Origin: Fimenecus sp964557975
Lineage (GTDB): Bacteria > Bacillota > Clostridia > Oscillospirales > Acutalibacteraceae
Assembly (NCBI GenBank): GCA_964557975.1
Contig: CAZLCG010000010.1
Coordinates: 1-52,496, forward strand
Direction of reading: 5' to 3'
DNA: 52,496 bases
Both the position numbers and the translations under genes were made by a program. This document shows positions 32,559-40,805 of the stretch, piece after piece. Within the stretch, counting starts at the first letter, position 1. The number at the start of each line of letters is the position of its first letter. The notes beneath the pieces are model-generated. The model made no database searches. It was not told the origin of the DNA and saw only the letters and a list, made by a program, of their open reading frames with translations.

Positions 32559-34277
32559 ATGTTAGGTAAAATTCTGTCAGCCGCAATTCTTGCGGGCGGC
32601 GCCGCTGCCGCGGGAATAATTGCAAAGAAAAAGAGCGTTGATTTTTGCCCCGAATGCGATATAAAAAAGGCAATCGCGAAGGCAGGCGTGCATATAAAAG
32701 CGTCAAAAACTTATGATAACGGCGTTGCGCTTACTCCGCCTATGGGCTGGTCGAGCTGGAATGTGTTCCGCAATAATATCAATGAGGATTTGATCAAGGA
32801 CACGGCAAAGGCGATGAAGGAAAGCGGTCTTCTCGAAGCCGGCTATAACTACGTTAACCTTGACGACTGCTGGCACAGCTCGATGCGTGACGCCGACGGC
32901 AGATTGCAGGGCGATCTGTCCGCTTTCCCGAGCGGAATTAAGTCCCTTGTTGAGGATATTAACGAAATGGGCTTTAAGGTCGGCATATATTCTTCAAACG
33001 GCACACTGACATGCGAGGATCTGCCCGCGTCTCTCGGCAATGAGAGAATTGACGCGGAAACCTTTGCCGAATGGGGAATCGAGTACTTTAAATACGATTT
33101 CTGCCACAATAAGCCGATTTCATCCAAAGCGCCGCTTATTGATAAAATAATTATCAGCGGCAAGCCTCTTTCCGAGGATTATGTTATTGAGGCTGAGAAC
33201 GGCGAGCTGTACGGCACTGCCGCAATAATTCAAAACGAAAAGTGCAGCTATGTAGGCCGTCTTGACAGCGGAAACGGCTCGGTTAAGTTCAGTTTCATTA
33301 ACATTCCCGAGGACGGGGAATATGTTTTGACGATAATTGTAATAAAGTCGGGCGACGTTGAAAAATACGCTGTCGTTACCGTTAACGGAAAAGACGTTTA
33401 TCCCGTTGATTTTCCGCCGACAAAGGCGTGGAGCTTGCAGGGCAGGGTACAGGTTATCATTAAGCTTCAAAAGGGCGACAATACCATAGAAATTAAAAAC
33501 CCGATAGGCTCAAGGGCGGACAGCGCCGCAACCCAGTATATCAATATGGGCGAGGAGCTTAAAAGGGCGACAAGGCTCTATGCCGAAAAGCACGGTACGA
33601 AGGAAAAACCGATTGTTTACTCCATTTGCGAATGGGGATTGAATAAGCCTTGGAAATGGGGCGCGCAGGCAGGCAATCTCTGGCGCACCACTCCCGACAT
33701 AAAGCCTGTTTGGGCTTCAATACTCGGCATATACGAGGCAAACGTAAGGCTTTATAATTATTCCTGCTCGGGCTGCTGGAACGATCCCGATATGCTTGAG
33801 GTCGGAAACGGCAATCTTACGGTTGATGAAAACAAGGCGCATTTTACCCTTTGGGCTATGATGGCGGCTCCGCTTATTCTCGGCAACGACGTCCGAAAAT
33901 TCATAGGCGGGGACGGTAAGGTCGATAAGAACAATAAAATCCTTGAAATTATAACCAATAAGGATATTATAGCAATCGATCAGGACAAAAAAGGCGTTCA
34001 GTGCAGGCGATTGAGAACCAACGCAATATCCGACATCCTCCTGAAGCCCCTTGAGAACGGCGAAACGGCGGTTTGCTTCTTCAATAAAACAAATTCTCAA
34101 AGGGCTATGAGTGTTTCTCTTTCAGAGGCGGTAAATCAGTCTTATATTGATATGCCGTCCGCGGGGGCTTACGAATATACCGATTTGTGGACTAAAGAGG
34201 TTTATACGACCAACTGCTCGATTACCTCGCAGGTTGCGCCCCACGGCGTTTCGGTATTCAGAGTCAGAGCGTTATGA
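32559..34277 (+). CDS. GH27 alpha-galactosidase with an inserted carbohydrate-binding module
   Basis: This glycoside hydrolase family 27 enzyme releases terminal alpha-galactose. The barrel starts at GVALTPPMGWSSWNVF (55-70). The nucleophile is Asp180 in KYDFC and the likely acid/base Asp380 in WRTTPDI, by comparison with human Asp170/Asp231; GCWNDPDML follows. Between them, residues 205-325 (beginning DYVIEAENGELYG) form an inserted CBM6/CBM35-like beta-sandwich. The C-terminal 90 residues are the usual beta domain. The N-terminal 22 residues are a hydrophobic, alanine/glycine-rich segment followed by KKK, more like a membrane anchor than a cleavable signal. The ribosome binding site is AAAGGAAGG. 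It is a single-gene unit between terminators. Confidence 0.92.
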   Translation: MLGKILSAAILAGGAAAAGIIAKKKSVDFCPECDIKKAIAKAGVHIKASKTYDNGVALTPPMGWSSWNVFRNNINEDLIKDTAKAMKESGLLEAGYNYVNLDDCWHSSMRDADGRLQGDLSAFPSGIKSLVEDINEMGFKVGIYSSNGTLTCEDLPASLGNERIDAETFAEWGIEYFKYDFCHNKPISSKAPLIDKIIISGKPLSEDYVIEAENGELYGTAAIIQNEKCSYVGRLDSGNGSVKFSFINIPEDGEYVLTIIVIKSGDVEKYAVVTVNGKDVYPVDFPPTKAWSLQGRVQVIIKLQKGDNTIEIKNPIGSRADSAATQYINMGEELKRATRLYAEKHGTKEKPIVYSICEWGLNKPWKWGAQAGNLWRTTPDIKPVWASILGIYEANVRLYNYSCSGCWNDPDMLEVGNGNLTVDENKAHFTLWAMMAAPLILGNDVRKFIGGDGKVDKNNKILEIITNKDIIAIDQDKKGVQCRRLRTNAISDILLKPLENGETAVCFFNKTNSQRAMSVSLSEAVNQSYIDMPSAGAYEYTDLWTKEVYTTNCSITSQVAPHGVSVFRVRAL

Positions 34278-34322
34278 CCTAAATGCGGATTCCGATTTAA
34301 ATTCTTATAAAGAGGGGATACC

Positions 34323-34466
34323 ATGGCGAAATTTGAATGTAAACTCTGCGGCAACATCCGTGAAATCATTAAATAAACGGACGAATATATTTGCGGCGGA
34401 AGTCAGGCGGTGTTTTATAAAATAACGGACGTCGTCGGGGAACCCTTTCCCGACGCTGTAAAATAA
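34323..34466 (+). pseudogene. Small decayed gene (in-frame stop), CxxC-containing protein
   Basis: A good ribosome binding site (AAAGAGGGG) precedes an ATG that opens MAKFECKLCGNIREIIK and then meets TAA (34374-34376). The same frame goes on for 29 sensible codons (TDEYICGG...VFYKITDVVGEPFPDAVK) to a second TAA. Together they look like one ~48-residue protein with a CxxC metal site in its first half, broken by a single stop. Alternatively the 17-residue peptide is real. A sequencing error at the stop cannot be excluded. Confidence 0.5.
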
Positions 34467-34491
34467 GCGGTTGAAAGGTTCGGGGTGTAAT

Positions 34492-35172
34492 ATGAGCGAA
34501 AATAACAGGTCGGAGTCTGAAAAGGGCTTTATGCCTTATTATCCGCCCGACATATCGGTTGATAATTCCAAATGGATCAGCTATGACGCAGACGGCATTA
34601 TAACCCAAATAAGCAGTGCTGATATTAAAGAACAGAAAAAGCCCGATTACAGATGGGCTAAAAAGGCTTTTATAATTATTATCGCCGTGTGCTTAGCGCT
34701 TGAGGGCTTCAGTCGGCTTATTGATTTTACTCCGTTTAAATGGAAGCTTGAATTTTGGCGGCCTGTCATAGTGGGCAGTCTTTTGCAAAAAAGCACTCCC
34801 GATGACAAAGATGAACTTGAAGAATTAAATAAATTTGAGGACCACGTTCAGTTTCCGAGCAAAAGGAAGGAAATAGAAAACTCTTTTAAAGACTTTATAA
34901 AAACAAAGCCGAAAAACAGCCTGCTTTACTGCTCTCCCGAGGAAGTGCGCGAAATGCTCGGAGAGCCGAACCCCAACGGTTTAAAAGAACCCGATATGTC
35001 TGCATACGGGTATCCCGATAAAATCGACCTAAGAGATTCGGGAGGGGATATAATAGATTCTCCGTTTGTCATTGAGTCGTACTATGCGTATATCAAAAAG
35101 GGCGAGATATATTGGATATCCGTTGTGTATTTGGACGATTACGCGATTAAAGTCATTTTGACGAAAAGTTAA
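34492..35172 (+). CDS. Hypothetical single-pass membrane protein
   Basis: I do not recognise this protein (226 aa). The N-terminal 60 residues are polar and tyrosine/proline-rich. One membrane span follows (AFIIIIAVCLALEGF, near residue 62), then a basic-acidic mixed soluble domain of about 150 residues with CSPEEVREMLGEPNPNG, a sequence resembling the small SmpA/BamE-type 'LGxP' folds seen in many lipoproteins; this likeness is weak. The ATG at 34492 has GGGGTG ahead; a TTG at 34471 is possible. It lies 26 bases after the decayed CxxC gene and ends at a strong terminator. Confidence 0.6.
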   Translation: MSENNRSESEKGFMPYYPPDISVDNSKWISYDADGIITQISSADIKEQKKPDYRWAKKAFIIIIAVCLALEGFSRLIDFTPFKWKLEFWRPVIVGSLLQKSTPDDKDELEELNKFEDHVQFPSKRKEIENSFKDFIKTKPKNSLLYCSPEEVREMLGEPNPNGLKEPDMSAYGYPDKIDLRDSGGDIIDSPFVIESYYAYIKKGEIYWISVVYLDDYAIKVILTKS

Positions 35173-35180
35173 AATTTTTT

Positions 35181-35211
35181 AGGGCGGCTCAATATGAACC
35201 GCCCTTTTTTA
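35181..35211 (+). terminator. Rho-independent terminator
   Basis: AGGGCGG (35181-35187) pairs with CCGCCCT (35199-35205), and TTTTTT follows. It ends the preceding membrane protein gene. Confidence 0.88.
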
Positions 35212-35231
35212 CCTGTAAAAACGCAGCTTAA

Positions 35232-35621
35232 TCAGCCTTTAAAAGCCTTTCTCAGCCCTTTGCATATAAGGCACGCGGGAAAGCACAAAAGAAACCAAAG
35301 AAATGAAAAAACGGGGCAGATTTGCCCTAACACGTTCATAGGTCTGCCCGAATAATCCCAAACGTTCATTTTAAAGATTTTGTTTACGATTATCCCTACG
35401 GCGAACTCAATCGCGGTAATGTAAAACGAGCCGAAAACACACCGCTTTACTATGTTGTATTTCTTCTTGAGCTTGCCCTCGCCCTTGTAAATGCCCAACA
35501 GTGCAAGACCGCCCGCAATACCCATGGTCCAATGCGTAAAGCCTCTGAAAAGCACCTCGATCATACAGTAGGTTACCGCCCCGAGAGAATATACGCACAT
35601 ATTTTCCTTAACGCTTTTCAT
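35232..35621 (-). CDS. Putative ABC transporter permease-like membrane protein (PF06541 type)
   Basis: This small integral membrane protein of 129 aa has about four predicted spans. The pattern of an EFAVG segment, then NVWDYSGRPMNVLGQICPVFSFLW (recognised as spread over residues 85-115) resembles the 'putative ABC transporter permease' family PF06541, whose biochemical role is unproven. The N-terminal YCMIEVLFRGFTHWTMG fits that family too. No ATP-binding partner is adjacent on this strand. The ribosome binding site is weak (GGTGATAAA). Confidence 0.7.
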   Translation of the reverse strand: MKSVKENMCVYSLGAVTYCMIEVLFRGFTHWTMGIAGGLALLGIYKGEGKLKKKYNIVKRCVFGSFYITAIEFAVGIIVNKIFKMNVWDYSGRPMNVLGQICPVFSFLWFLLCFPACLICKGLRKAFKG

Positions 35622-35733
35622 TTTATCACCGAGAATATAATTCCCGTTTAATTCTTTTTATATACACAGACAAAAAAGTATGATAAAATAAATCAAATAT
35701 TATATAAAAAATAAACATTCCCAAGGTGAAAAA

Positions 35734-37023
35734 ATGAAGGTAAAATTATATACTCTCGGCTGTAAGGTAAACCAATATGAAACCGAGGAAATAACGGAGG
35801 AGCTTATTAAAAGCGGTTATGAAATAACGCTTTCGGACTCTGACGCCGATATTTTTATTGTTAACTCCTGCACAGTTACTGCCGAAAGCGACAGAAAAAC
35901 AAGGCAGCTTGTAAGGCGTGTCAAACGCAATAATCCCAACAGCACGGTTCTGCTGACGGGCTGTATGCCGCAGGCTTTTCCCGATAAGGCGAAAAGCCTT
36001 GACGAAGCGGACATTATAACGGGAAACAAAAATAATGTAAACATAATCGAAATGTTAAATTCCTATCTTAATAAAAAAGAGCGGATTTTTAATGTTAACG
36101 AACATATTTCGGGCGAGAAATTCTCGGGAATTGCAATAAGCGGTTTTAACGAGCGAACCCGCGCGTGTGTGAAAATTGAGGACGGCTGTGACCGCTTCTG
36201 TTCATACTGCATTATACCCACGGCAAGGGGCAGGGTGCGCTCAAAGCCTGTCGGGGAGATAACAAAAGAGGTTGCCGCGCTTTCCGAAAACGGCTTTTCG
36301 GAGGTGGTGCTTGTCGGCATAAACCTTTCGGCATACGGCAGGGACAGCGGCGAAAAATTTACCGACGCGGTGAAAGCCGCCTGTTCGGTCGACGGCATAA
36401 AAAGGGTGCGCTTAGGTTCGCTTGAGCCCGATCATATAACGGATGAGGTGATCGAAAGCTTATCAAAGCTTACAAAGCTTTGCCCGCAGTTTCATATTTC
36501 ACTGCAAAGCGGCTGTAATGCAACCTTAAAGCGTATGAACAGACATTACACCGCGGAGGAATATCTTTCGCTTTGCGAAAAGCTGCGTGAAAAATTTAAC
36601 GGCTGCGCTCTGACCACCGATATAATGGTGGGCTTTGCAGGTGAAACGGAAAACGATTTTAACGAAACGGTTGAATTTGTCAAAAAGGTCGGCTTCGAGA
36701 AGGTGCATATTTTCCCGTATTCAATCAGAAGGGGGACAAGGGCGGCGGATTTCCCAAATCAAGTGGAAAAGCATATTAAAGAAGAACGGGCGGCAAGGCT
36801 TAATGAGGTCGCGTCCGAAATACGGGCGGATTTCTTAAAAAGCCGGATCGGCGAAACCGTTTTGATTATTCCCGAAAGCCGTTCGGACGGCAAATACGTT
36901 TTCGGCTATACGGCGAATTATACGCCTGTTAAAGCCGAGGGCGAAAGCCTTGCCGTCGGTATTCCCGCGGCTGTGAAAATAATGTCGTCGGATTCGGAAT
37001 ACTGCTATGCCGAACAAGTATGA
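35734..37023 (+). CDS. mtaB: tRNA t6A37 methylthiotransferase
   Basis: This radical SAM methylthiotransferase converts t6A to ms2t6A at position 37 of tRNAs reading ANN codons. The N-terminal UPF0004 domain has its cluster cysteines at 10, 46 and 77 (TLGC, NSCTV, TGC). The radical SAM cluster is in GCDRFCSYC (Cys152, 156, 159). GRVRSKP and the C-terminal TRAM-like domain (RIGETVLIIPE...) follow. The MtaB type is supported by KVNQYETE after Cys10 (MiaB has different residues there). Length (429 aa) is typical. A possible extended -10 (TGATAAAAT, 35681-35689) lies upstream. Confidence 0.92.
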   Translation: MKVKLYTLGCKVNQYETEEITEELIKSGYEITLSDSDADIFIVNSCTVTAESDRKTRQLVRRVKRNNPNSTVLLTGCMPQAFPDKAKSLDEADIITGNKNNVNIIEMLNSYLNKKERIFNVNEHISGEKFSGIAISGFNERTRACVKIEDGCDRFCSYCIIPTARGRVRSKPVGEITKEVAALSENGFSEVVLVGINLSAYGRDSGEKFTDAVKAACSVDGIKRVRLGSLEPDHITDEVIESLSKLTKLCPQFHISLQSGCNATLKRMNRHYTAEEYLSLCEKLREKFNGCALTTDIMVGFAGETENDFNETVEFVKKVGFEKVHIFPYSIRRGTRAADFPNQVEKHIKEERAARLNEVASEIRADFLKSRIGETVLIIPESRSDGKYVFGYTANYTPVKAEGESLAVGIPAAVKIMSSDSEYCYAEQV

Positions 37024-37122
37024 AAACAGCCCGAAAATAAAGGAATTTAACGGTAATTCTTACAAAAAAATTAAGGAAAAATAAACAAATTAAAAGATAA
37101 AATTACAATGTTCTTTTACCTA

Positions 37123-37151
37123 TTGACCGCAGATTTTACAGTGAATATAAT
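37123..37151 (+). promoter_or_regulatory. Promoter of the two-gene ABC transporter
   Basis: TTGACC (37123-37128) and TATAAT (37146-37151) are 17 bases apart. The leader is about 25 nt and carries GGGAGG before a TTG start. Confidence 0.88.
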
Positions 37152-37182
37152 AGGGCTGTAAAAAAACAAGGGAGGTATTTCT

Positions 37183-38091
37183 TTGATTGAAGTTCAAGGC
37201 GTTACAAAAAAATTCGGAGACTTCACGGCAATCAGCGACATAAGCTTTACCGTGGGCGACGGCTCGCTTTACGGTCTTATCGGTTACAACGGAGCGGGTA
37301 AAACCACGCTTTTAAAAACCATTACCGGCGTGTATAAGCCCGAGGGCGGCAAGGTGCTTCTTGACGGCGAGGACGCGTTCGACAACGAGAAAATGAAACA
37401 GCATATGTTTTATGTTCCCGACGACATCTATTTTCAGAAGTATTCAAGCATGGAAAAAATGGCAAAATTCTATAACGGGTACTATCCCGATTTCAGTTTT
37501 GAAACCTTTCATCGGTTAGCCGAGGTTTTCGGGCTTGATACAAAGGCAAGGATAAACGGCTTTTCAAAGGGTATGCAAAGGCAGGCGGAAATTGTTCTCG
37601 GCTTTGCGACAAGACCGGATTTTATGCTGTTTGACGAAACCTTTGACGGTCTTGACCCCGCGAAAAGGGCGCTTATTAAAAATATGATTCACGAGTATAT
37701 GCTCGAAAAAAATGCGTCAATTATCGTTTCCTCTCACGATTTGCATGAGCTGGAGGGGCTTTGCGACCATTTCGGGCTTATAAACGGTAAAAAGCTTGTT
37801 CTCAACTCGTCCATTTCCGAATTGAGCGAGGGCAGGGCAAAGTTCAGAATCGTATTTACTTCCCCCGTCACCGAGGAGGAGATCCGTTCAAGGGGCATAG
37901 ACGTCAAATCCTTTAAGGCGGACGGTCAGATGATTGTGATTACCGTAAAAGGCGATGAAAAGGAAACCGAGGCGAAAATCAGGACCTTTGCGCCCGCAAT
38001 GCTTGAAATTCTTCCGCTTTCGCTTGAAGAAGTATTTTTAGATGAAATGGAGGGAACGGATTATGACTTCACTCAAATCTTTGCAAAATAA
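37183..38091 (+). CDS. ABC transporter ATP-binding protein
   Basis: This is the cytoplasmic ATPase of an ABC-2/YtrB-like exporter. Walker A is GYNGAGKT (34-41), the signature is FSKGMQRQAEIVLGFATRP (SKGM in place of SGGQ, frequent in this group), and Walker B is FMLFDETFDGLDP. It has a C-terminal extension of about 80 residues (FRIVFTSPVTEEEI...) typical of ABC-2 ATPases. The start is a TTG preceded by GGAGG. It overlaps the permease gene by 29 bases, so they form one transporter. The substrate is unknown; such pairs often respond to envelope stress or peptide antibiotics, but no GntR regulator sits beside it here. Confidence 0.9.
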   Translation: MIEVQGVTKKFGDFTAISDISFTVGDGSLYGLIGYNGAGKTTLLKTITGVYKPEGGKVLLDGEDAFDNEKMKQHMFYVPDDIYFQKYSSMEKMAKFYNGYYPDFSFETFHRLAEVFGLDTKARINGFSKGMQRQAEIVLGFATRPDFMLFDETFDGLDPAKRALIKNMIHEYMLEKNASIIVSSHDLHELEGLCDHFGLINGKKLVLNSSISELSEGRAKFRIVFTSPVTEEEIRSRGIDVKSFKADGQMIVITVKGDEKETEAKIRTFAPAMLEILPLSLEEVFLDEMEGTDYDFTQIFAK

Positions 38092-40549
38092 CTTCGGCTA
38101 CGCATACAAAACGGGGCTTCGCGACAATATGATTGCAGCGGTTCTCAACACGGCTTTTCTGTCGCTGTTTTATGCGGTTATACCTATTATCTGCTTTTTC
38201 GTCAACACAGTGGAATACGATGAAAACAACAGCCTCGTACCCATAAATTTTAAAAAAGAATATGCGTTTATGTTCGCAAGCGATATGGGAATGTACCGCT
38301 ATCTCATAATAGCCGTTCTTATAGGCGTCGGCGTTTTGATGGGCGTCTGCACATTCAGGTTTATAACAGGCAAAAAGACCGTTAACGTCTATTACAGCCT
38401 CGGCATTAAGCGCACACGTCTGTTTACGGCAAAATATCTTTCGGGGTTAACCTTGATTGCCGCGTCAGTGGTTCTGCCGATGGTCGTTTCCCTTATAGCC
38501 AATATTATAAAACTCGGCACAAACCGTTATATGATTTCGGCGTTTTTCTATCTTACGGTCGGTATGATTTCTCTTGCGCTGTTTTCATATACATTGACGG
38601 CGCTTGTATGCACCGTCGTGGGTACGACGTTTGAGGGCTGTCTGTTCTCGTGTATTCTTATTGTTTTTCCCGAGATCCTTTTCACCTGCCTTCAGAGGTT
38701 TATTAAGTCTCTTGTTTTCGGCTCGGCTTACGGGTACGGATTTACGTCGGAATATTCGGTGGAAACTCTTTCGCAGAAATTCTCCGACTTTAATCCTTTA
38801 AGGTATCTTTCGGAGGGCTTATTCACATATGCTTACGCTATGCCGAACGGAAGCCATACAGGCTATGATACCGGCAGTGAGGAAGCATGGCGTAATCCCG
38901 ATTTTCTGCCCGTTATAATCTGGCTTATTGTGACCGCGGCGGTTTTTGCCTTCGCTGTGTTCTTCTATGAGCGCAGAAAAGCGGAAATCGGCGGGTTTAT
39001 AGGCAGGAATAAAACGCTTAACTTTATCGGCGTTTTCCTTATAGGGATTTTCGGATTTGCGCTTGCCTTTGACGCGTTGGAAGCAAAGAGCATGGCGCTT
39101 GCGATTGCAGTAGGCGTCGCGGTATTCGTATTGATTTATGCCGTTCTTAATACAGTGCTTTTGCGTAATATTAAATTGTTTGTAAAGAATATTTATACGC
39201 TGCCCGTTCAGCTCGCAATAGTCGCGCTCATTTTCGTCTTCTTTGCAACCGGATATTTCGGAAGTGCAAATAATATTCCCGAGACCTCGGAGATAGCGTC
39301 GGCAAAAATCACTTCGGTTTATTCATCTTACGCCGAATTAGATTCCGACGAATGGTATATGATTGATTTTATGTCGAAGTCGGTCTTGCCCGAGGGTCTT
39401 TACGAAAGCGAAAGAGACATTGAATTTGTACGCAGCATAAATAAGCAGATAATTGACGCGGGCAGGCAGGAGCCTCACATAATGGATGAGGAGTATAACG
39501 GCACGGCTCCGTATGAGATTCGCATACTGTACACGCTGAAGGACGGTTCAACCGTTAAGCGCCGTTACTACGGAATTACCGAGGACATTTTAGATCAGAT
39601 GCAGAAAGAAGCCGAGACTGATTATTATAAGTCGGTTCTCAAAAAAATGTTTAAGGATGAGATTAAGAAGGTCGAAGAACCCAAGACCTATGAAAACGGC
39701 GTTTATTACGGCAACACCTCCGAGGCGTATAAGGAATATAAGATGTACCGTTATATCGATGTCCTTCGCACAACCGATGACATTCGTCTTTATAACCAAA
39801 CCCTTTTAACCGAGACTAAGCTGAATCTCACGCCCGAACAGCGCCAAAAACTGCTCGACTGCCTTTACAACGACCTTTCAAATATGCCGTCGAGCGCAGT
39901 ATATGAGCCGGAGGACACGCTGGGCTTGATTGCCTTTATAAGAAATACGGATTATGAGGATCAGGATACCTACAGCGATATGGAGATTATTGACGGTGGA
40001 TATTATGACGTCGATTATTACGGCGGTGACGACGGCGTATTTACGGGAACCGAAACTGAATTAACGGATGAATATCCGCAATTCTATATAACCTCCGATA
40101 TGACGGACACCATACAGTTCTTAAAGGACGTCGGCTGTTATAACGCTATGGTCGCAGAGACAAATATAAGAGCGGTAAGAGTGGTTAAGCTTTCGCAGAT
40201 ATTCGGGAGATATGATTACTATCAGGATATGTATATCGAAAAGTACGAAGAGGTATTTCCGTTTGAATTTTATTCGGAAAGCAGAAACGAGGGCTTTTTA
40301 ACATATACAGGAGCTTCGGATTGGAATGAAAAATCAAGCTCCAAGGTATATCAAAGCTCAGACGCCGCGCTTATTAAATCGCTCGCTGACGTCGGTAAAT
40401 TAAGAAGTCCTATGTCGCCCGACGGTTATCTCGTAATTTTCTGCGGCGAAAACGGTCTTTATTCGAGCCTTTATGTTGACGCTCGGGATATGCCTGCGGA
40501 TGTTAAGGAGCAGGTTGAGAAAAATGAGGTCGAATTTTATTACGGCTAA
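38063..40549 (+). CDS. ABC transporter permease with large extracytoplasmic C-terminal domain
   Basis: This 828-aa membrane protein is the partner of the upstream ATPase. The first 300 residues hold about six spans (IICFFVNTVEY, ISLALFSYTLTALVCTV and others). A second group of four spans follows between about 290 and 415, ending IVALIFVFFATGYFG. The remaining ~410 residues are hydrophilic, rich in Asp/Glu/Tyr, and should lie outside the cell. I recognise no enzyme motif in that domain; it resembles domains of uncertain function in Firmicutes YtrC/D-like permeases. The ATG at 38063 follows GGAGGG; the frame is open back to 38042 inside the ATPase gene. Confidence 0.82.
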   Translation: MTSLKSLQNNFGYAYKTGLRDNMIAAVLNTAFLSLFYAVIPIICFFVNTVEYDENNSLVPINFKKEYAFMFASDMGMYRYLIIAVLIGVGVLMGVCTFRFITGKKTVNVYYSLGIKRTRLFTAKYLSGLTLIAASVVLPMVVSLIANIIKLGTNRYMISAFFYLTVGMISLALFSYTLTALVCTVVGTTFEGCLFSCILIVFPEILFTCLQRFIKSLVFGSAYGYGFTSEYSVETLSQKFSDFNPLRYLSEGLFTYAYAMPNGSHTGYDTGSEEAWRNPDFLPVIIWLIVTAAVFAFAVFFYERRKAEIGGFIGRNKTLNFIGVFLIGIFGFALAFDALEAKSMALAIAVGVAVFVLIYAVLNTVLLRNIKLFVKNIYTLPVQLAIVALIFVFFATGYFGSANNIPETSEIASAKITSVYSSYAELDSDEWYMIDFMSKSVLPEGLYESERDIEFVRSINKQIIDAGRQEPHIMDEEYNGTAPYEIRILYTLKDGSTVKRRYYGITEDILDQMQKEAETDYYKSVLKKMFKDEIKKVEEPKTYENGVYYGNTSEAYKEYKMYRYIDVLRTTDDIRLYNQTLLTETKLNLTPEQRQKLLDCLYNDLSNMPSSAVYEPEDTLGLIAFIRNTDYEDQDTYSDMEIIDGGYYDVDYYGGDDGVFTGTETELTDEYPQFYITSDMTDTIQFLKDVGCYNAMVAETNIRAVRVVKLSQIFGRYDYYQDMYIEKYEEVFPFEFYSESRNEGFLTYTGASDWNEKSSSKVYQSSDAALIKSLADVGKLRSPMSPDGYLVIFCGENGLYSSLYVDARDMPADVKEQVEKNEVEFYYG

Positions 40550-40805
40550 AACCAACGAAACGCGCCCCGCATTGACTGATTTCGGTCGGTGCGGGGCGTA
40601 AAATATTATTCGGAAAGAGAAAAAACGGGGCGGGGTGTGTGTTTCCGGTCGGAAGCTTCTGCGATACGGCGAAAGCAGGAGCTGTCAGCGAAGCTGAATG
40701 AGTGAGTTTTCGAGGCGGCGCGTCAAGGATGCCGCGCCTTGCGCACGAAATGAAATTTGCGTATAAACGGGCTCACATTTAAGCGTGAGGCTTTTAAGGT
40801 CGCAT
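40550..40805. other. Convergent intergenic region with hairpins and a repeat-like segment
   Basis: A long stem (40563-40578 with 40583-40598; CGCCCCGC/GCGGGGCG at its base) lies 13 bases after the permease stop and probably acts as its terminator, despite a poor T-run. Bases 40640-40760 look like a degenerate intergenic repeat (GGAGCTGTCAGCGAAGCTGA, GAGTGAG, then an inverted GGCGCG/CGCGCC). No gene is seen. Confidence 0.5.

Noticed and set aside
34147..34425. Plus-strand open frame of 92 codons overlapping the end of the GH27 gene
   Set aside because: It is out of frame with the GH27 gene, has no ribosome binding site, and crosses the decayed CxxC gene in another frame.
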